DNA from: Eonycteris spelaea
Taxonomy: Eukaryota > Chordata > Mammalia > Chiroptera > Pteropodidae
Assembly: GCA_003508835.1 (NCBI GenBank)
Contig: PUFA01000673.1
Location: 52,890-116,889, forward strand
Direction: 5' to 3'
Length of the DNA stretch: 64,000 bases
Below, one piece after another: positions 60,437 to 64,000 of this stretch; position 1 is the first letter of the stretch, and the number at the start of each line of letters is the position of its first letter. Below the pieces are notes generated by a model that saw nothing but the letters and a program-made list of their open reading frames with translations, did no database searches and had not been told where the DNA came from. Position numbers and translations under genes: made by a program.

Positions 60437-60484
<48 letters not shown>
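60432..60484. repeat. (TG)n(CG)n alternating purine-pyrimidine tract
   Basis: About 20 TG units passing into about five GC units and an ACGC end. Strictly alternating pyrimidine-purine sequence of this kind is the classic Z-DNA-forming type. Located in the antisense L1 ORF1 N-terminal region. Confidence 0.95.
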
Positions 60485-62215
60485 ATTATTTTCATTTGGG
60501 ACATTTCTTTGTTGTTCTTCTTTATTCATTTTGTTGCATCTCTGTGTTCATTTCTATGTATTAGGTAGATTTTTACATCTCTCAGCTTTGGCCAGATGGC
60601 CTTCTGTAATAGGTGCCCTGTTGTAGTCCAGTGGTGCAGGATTCCTGATCACTTGTGTTTGAGTGTCCTTGGATGGGTTGTGTGTGCTTACCTGTTGTAT
60701 CTTATGCCTTGAATTGCTGTTGGAATGCCAATAGGTAAGATTGTCTTCAGGTGACTGGCTGTTGGAGATTGCCCATACCCACAGAGGTATGACCTACTTC
60801 ATGGGTTTATCCCATGGAGTGGTATCACCACAGCTGGCTTGTGTGCCTGTTTGAGACCACACTTTGTGGGTGCTGCTTGTGGCACTAATCAGGTGTCCTT
60901 ATTGTGATTTGACACTAGCTTCATGAATATTTTTTCTGAGGCTCCTTGGAGGGGCTCCCATGAAGGCCGAAGTCAACTACTGCCTGTGACTGGCCTGGGG
61001 ATGCATGATAGAAGCTACCAAGAAATCTACTATTGGTCACTTGCCTGTGCTGAACCTGGAGGCACATGGGAGGAGGACCATGCTGTGAACCAAAGCTGGC
61101 TACTTCCAGTACCAGGTATGAGGCAACTTAACAAAATTCTAGGGCACCCCACATTCCGAGGGTGCCTGCCAGCCCCCTATAAGACTCAGTATCCTGAATG
61201 AGCCTGGGGTGGTACTCGAGTTGTGTAAGGAGTAGTTCCCAGGAAATTCACCCAAGTGGACAAGTGGTGTTCTCCAGGTTACTGAAGATTCAGATTTGGT
61301 GCTGGTGCTGAGCCTGTCACCATTCACAATACTTTCAGATTACACCAAGGCAGCTGCTGCCCTGCAGACCTGCAGGGACCCCTAAAATTTGTTCAAGAAA
61401 TACTGCAGCTATGGGTCAGGGCTATTGCCTACCACTGGAATTGTCTCCAGAGGTACACGAGCAGAGGCAGTTGATTGCTTCTGAAAAGAGCCTTCTGTTG
61501 AGAGCGCGAGCTGGACTGATTCCCAGCTATGAAATTTCTCTTGAAATTCTAAAGGTAAGTGAGGCAGAGTCCCAGGAAATCACTAGGATGGAGAGAAGCA
61601 GAGTTCATCAAGCCAATGTAGATTCAAATTTGTTCTGTCGGAGGAGATTCAACACAAGGATAATGGCAGCTGTCCTTTCAGCCCTCACCCTGAAGCCACA
61701 AAGTCACAGTTTCCCTGTATAGTACTCCCAAGCTGCTGTTCCTCCACCAGTACCCAGGTGAGTGCCTGCGAAGTTGAGTGTGTCTGTGAATCAGCCCTTT
61801 AAAGGGATTGTCTGGGTTTTCAGCATCCTTTCATCTTATCAGGATGATTCGAAATACCCAATTGATTTTTACAGCCAGATTTTTGTGAGGGTTACTCTTT
61901 TTTGCACTGAAACACAGAGCTTAGGGAGCCTTGGTGTGGCTCTGTGCTCCTTGCTCCTTGGAAGACTTCTAAGTCAAGATATCTCTCCTGATTGCTCAAC
62001 TACTACACATAGATGCTGGATCAGCCTGTTTTGCATCTTCACCCTCTTACCAGTCTCAATGTGACCTCTTCTTTATATTCTTAGTTATAGGGCTTCCATT
62101 ATCTAGTCTTCAGATGGTTCTTCCTGGTTGATTGTTCTATAATTTAGTTGTATATTTAATGCCAAGTCATGGGAGGAGGCAAGCACATTTACTTAATCTT
62201 ACCATTCTTGACCCT

Positions 62216-62716
62216 GGATTCCAAAACTGAAAAACAAATTTTAAAAGTACTTCTTACCATGTTCAAAGTAAAGCATAATTTTAATCTCTAGCAAAGAGGG
62301 AGTAACAAAAAGATCAGATTTTACCTTCTTTCCATATTTAACAGAAAGCCAGGAAAAATATATATTAAATAGCAGTTTTTAAAACATTGACATCAAACAA
62401 TGAAGAGCAATGGTTCCTGATTGATAGAAAGCAGGCAAATGGAGCTACATTATTGCCCCATGTTGCTGGCTTCAAAGAGTTTCTAATATACAGTATGAGG
62501 TATAGGGAGGAGGACAAACCTGGCTGAGTTAGAGGTAGAAACCTAAGTTCAGAAGATGAAAAATACAAAGACCATGGCAGTTTGAGTTTTGTAGGATACA
62601 GTACAGGAGAGAGCTGCACAGGGAAGATAACCCCAGAATCAAAAGAAATCGTTTCCTAAGTGTTCAGCGGGTGCCAGTACTAATTAGTATATGCAGTGAT
62701 GAGGTTAGAGCAGAGT
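62216..62716. other. unassigned sequence
   Basis: Short unique-looking stretch between an L1 5' end and an LTR. No gene recognised. Confidence 0.45.
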
Positions 62717-63169
62717 TGTCTCAAAATATGCCATTTGGCATTTGCTCATTTTAAAATCAAAGTTATTTTGGAAACAACTGATACAAAAGGGACACTCTGA
62801 CCCCCTGAAAGCAGAATTAACCTCCTATGTGAAAGGAGCCCTCCTCCACCAGGAGGAAGAGAGACATCCTTATCATCAGGATAAGGAATTTTAAGACCAA
62901 GAAGTCTGTATAAACAAACCTCTTTAGTTTTTTACCACTAATTAGTACCCGAGCTATGTTTCTTTGCCTTGTTAGTTCATAAAATTATTGTTTTCTTTTT
63001 CTAAAATGTATATAGACAGACCGCTGTGATCACTTCTTAGGTCCAAATTGTATGGGACCACCACACATATGGAATTAAATTCTGATTTTCTTCCCATTTA
63101 TGTCCAATTTAGCTCTTAGACCAACCAGAAAAATCTTAAAAGGTGGATGAAAATTTTCCCTCCTCAACA
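62717..63169 (+). mobile_element. class I ERV solo LTR
   Basis: Starts 'tgtctcaaaatatgcc' and ends 'tccctcctcaaca' (TG..CA, about 453 bp). Internal order fits a mammalian ERV1 LTR: 'agttattttggaaacaactgat', 'aagggacactctgacccc', 'catccttatcatcaggataagg', a TATA-like 'ctgtataaacaaacc' near 62,907, 'tttctttgccttgttag', and a poly(A)-signal-like 'gaattaaattctgattttc' near 63,072. No flanking viral genes were seen, so it is a solo LTR. The exact family is not named. Confidence 0.72.
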
Positions 63170-64000
63170 CATGTATGGAAAATCAGGAGAAGAACTACAT
63201 AAAAAAAAAAAATAGAGGGAACACTATCTAGCACTCTCACAGGGCTGGAAATAGTGCCTGTTCTCATTCATCCAGACTGGCAGAACTATTATAGGTTAAT
63301 GGGTTAGAATACTCAGAAGCATATTGCATCAGTAATGGAGAAAAAAATTGATCTTAAACTAACCACAACTCTAGTCATGCCTAACAGATTCTTAAAAACC
63401 AGATGAAGATGAATCAAATAATTTCCAATTAATTTAAACTATATTCCCAAAAATATAGCTCAAAAATTATGTAGAAAAAACAAAAATATTCAGCATCCAG
63501 CATTGAGATGCACTACTTAGATGTCCTTCAAGAGAAACTACCATGAAGTATCTAGTTAACTGACAGAGCCTTCCATGTGTTCTCTTGTGAAGGATAAAGC
63601 TCACATACTTCCTTAGTTCTCCTAGACATAGTAGAGCACGGTAGGGGTACTAGTGCAGACCATTCCTAGCTAACAGAGGATTCTTCTCTTAGCCATGAAA
63701 CTATGATCAAGTACTCCCAGTTTGCCATTCCAAGCCTTTCACAAAACAGTATTTTGCAGTGAGGTATCTTGCTGCCCAAGATCTCACTTGTTTCACAAAG
63801 TGTTAGAATTGCACTGAATTTTGAAGGCTCTCTCCTGCCTCCTCTGGCTGCCTCACCTTTATCCTCATAGTTTTTTTTTTTCTGCAATGAATCTCTTCTT
63901 TTTCTAACTATACACGGGCATTAGATTTTTTGTGGGACCCAAACTGATACAATTTAGGAACTTCTTACGTGGAAAATATTCTTAAACTAAGAAAACAATA
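63170..64000. other. unassigned sequence
   Basis: No recognised gene or repeat apart from short A- and T-runs (about 63,200 and 63,870). Confidence 0.45.

Larger units (their letters stand above)
55910..62215 (-). mobile_element. near-full-length L1, antisense, decayed
   Basis: Minus-strand L1 of about 6.3 kb with intact gross order. Partial 3'UTR (55,910-56,230, lacking the terminal part and poly(A)); ORF2 from about 59,720 down to 56,240, including the C-terminal 'tgtaccaatttgcaatctcacaac' region, the reverse-transcriptase domain (57,700-58,700) and the endonuclease (about 59,000-59,720); ORF1 from about 60,590 to 59,830; and a 5'UTR of about 1.6 kb to 62,215. Numerous stops and frameshifts make it inactive. 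It is the only copy here that retains the complete ORF2 region and shows what the type A and B copies have lost. Microsatellites lie at 56,937 and 60,432. Confidence 0.82.

Noticed and set aside
55905..62215. Twin-primed inversion as the origin of the L1 pair
   Set aside because: Twin priming should leave a poly(A) tail at one outer end and a shared element. Here both outer ends are 5' ends with YY1-like or 5'UTR sequence, so two elements are involved.
1..64000. Bacterial or phage systems, CRISPR arrays, operons or ribosome-binding sites
   Set aside because: The repeat content is that of a mammalian nuclear genome; regularly spaced repeats with unique spacers were not seen.

Overview
This window is repeat-dense, AT-rich nuclear DNA from a placental mammal. 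I find no protein-coding gene, exon, tRNA gene, CRISPR array or bacterial feature. The evidence for a mammal is the layered repeat content: LINE-1 (L1) copies, ancient L2 and MIR, MaLR (MLT1-type) LTRs, class I ERV LTRs, and hAT-Charlie DNA transposons. The L1 3' tails look laurasiatherian. No abundant lineage-specific SINE is visible, and every L1 copy is decayed. There is one 5S-rRNA-derived retroposon. A fruit bat would fit (L1 is reported extinct and 5S-derived SINEs are reported there), but this is a weak inference. Repeat names come from recognition by eye, not from a database search.

Layout. 1-2,015 is mostly unassigned with one L2 scrap. 2,016-11,555 is a nest of minus-strand L1s: an internally deleted L1 ('type B') whose 3' part (2,016-3,694) and 5' part (about 8,190-11,555) are separated by an L1 fragment (3,695-5,788) and a second kind of internally deleted L1 ('type A', 5,789-8,190). 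The type B 5'UTR carries tandem monomers of about 320 bp. 11,736-18,750 is mainly unassigned, with a hAT element, a possible LTR and a MIR. 18,752-22,830 is an old plus-strand L1, interrupted by an antisense MLT1 LTR and by a 499-bp pure homopurine microsatellite. 24,150-26,560 is a second type A element on the plus strand. 26,600-33,260 is rich in L2, mostly antisense. The 5S retroposon lies at 33,398-33,526. 34,770-37,185 holds short L1 3' ends. 37,800-38,440 is an unidentified open-frame-rich island. 39,555-40,308 and 40,876-41,251 are LTRs. 41,385-44,845 is a second type B element on the minus strand. 45,000-46,660 is a plus-strand L2 split by a MER5A. 46,860-53,150 is mostly unassigned with MIR, L2 and hAT scraps. 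53,240-55,905 (plus) and 55,910-62,215 (minus, near full length) are two L1s joined tail to tail. 62,717-63,169 is a class I LTR.

The most interesting content is the L1 biology. Two different deletion junctions are each shared by two copies in this one window. This points to non-autonomous, HAL1-like (half-L1) families that keep the 5'UTR, ORF1, the start of the endonuclease and the 3'UTR, and presumably used ORF2 protein from other L1s. Type A copies also share the same 5' start, the same length (about 2.4 kb) and an unusual double 3' tail. Boundaries are approximate (usually within 10-60 bp) unless a terminal motif is quoted.
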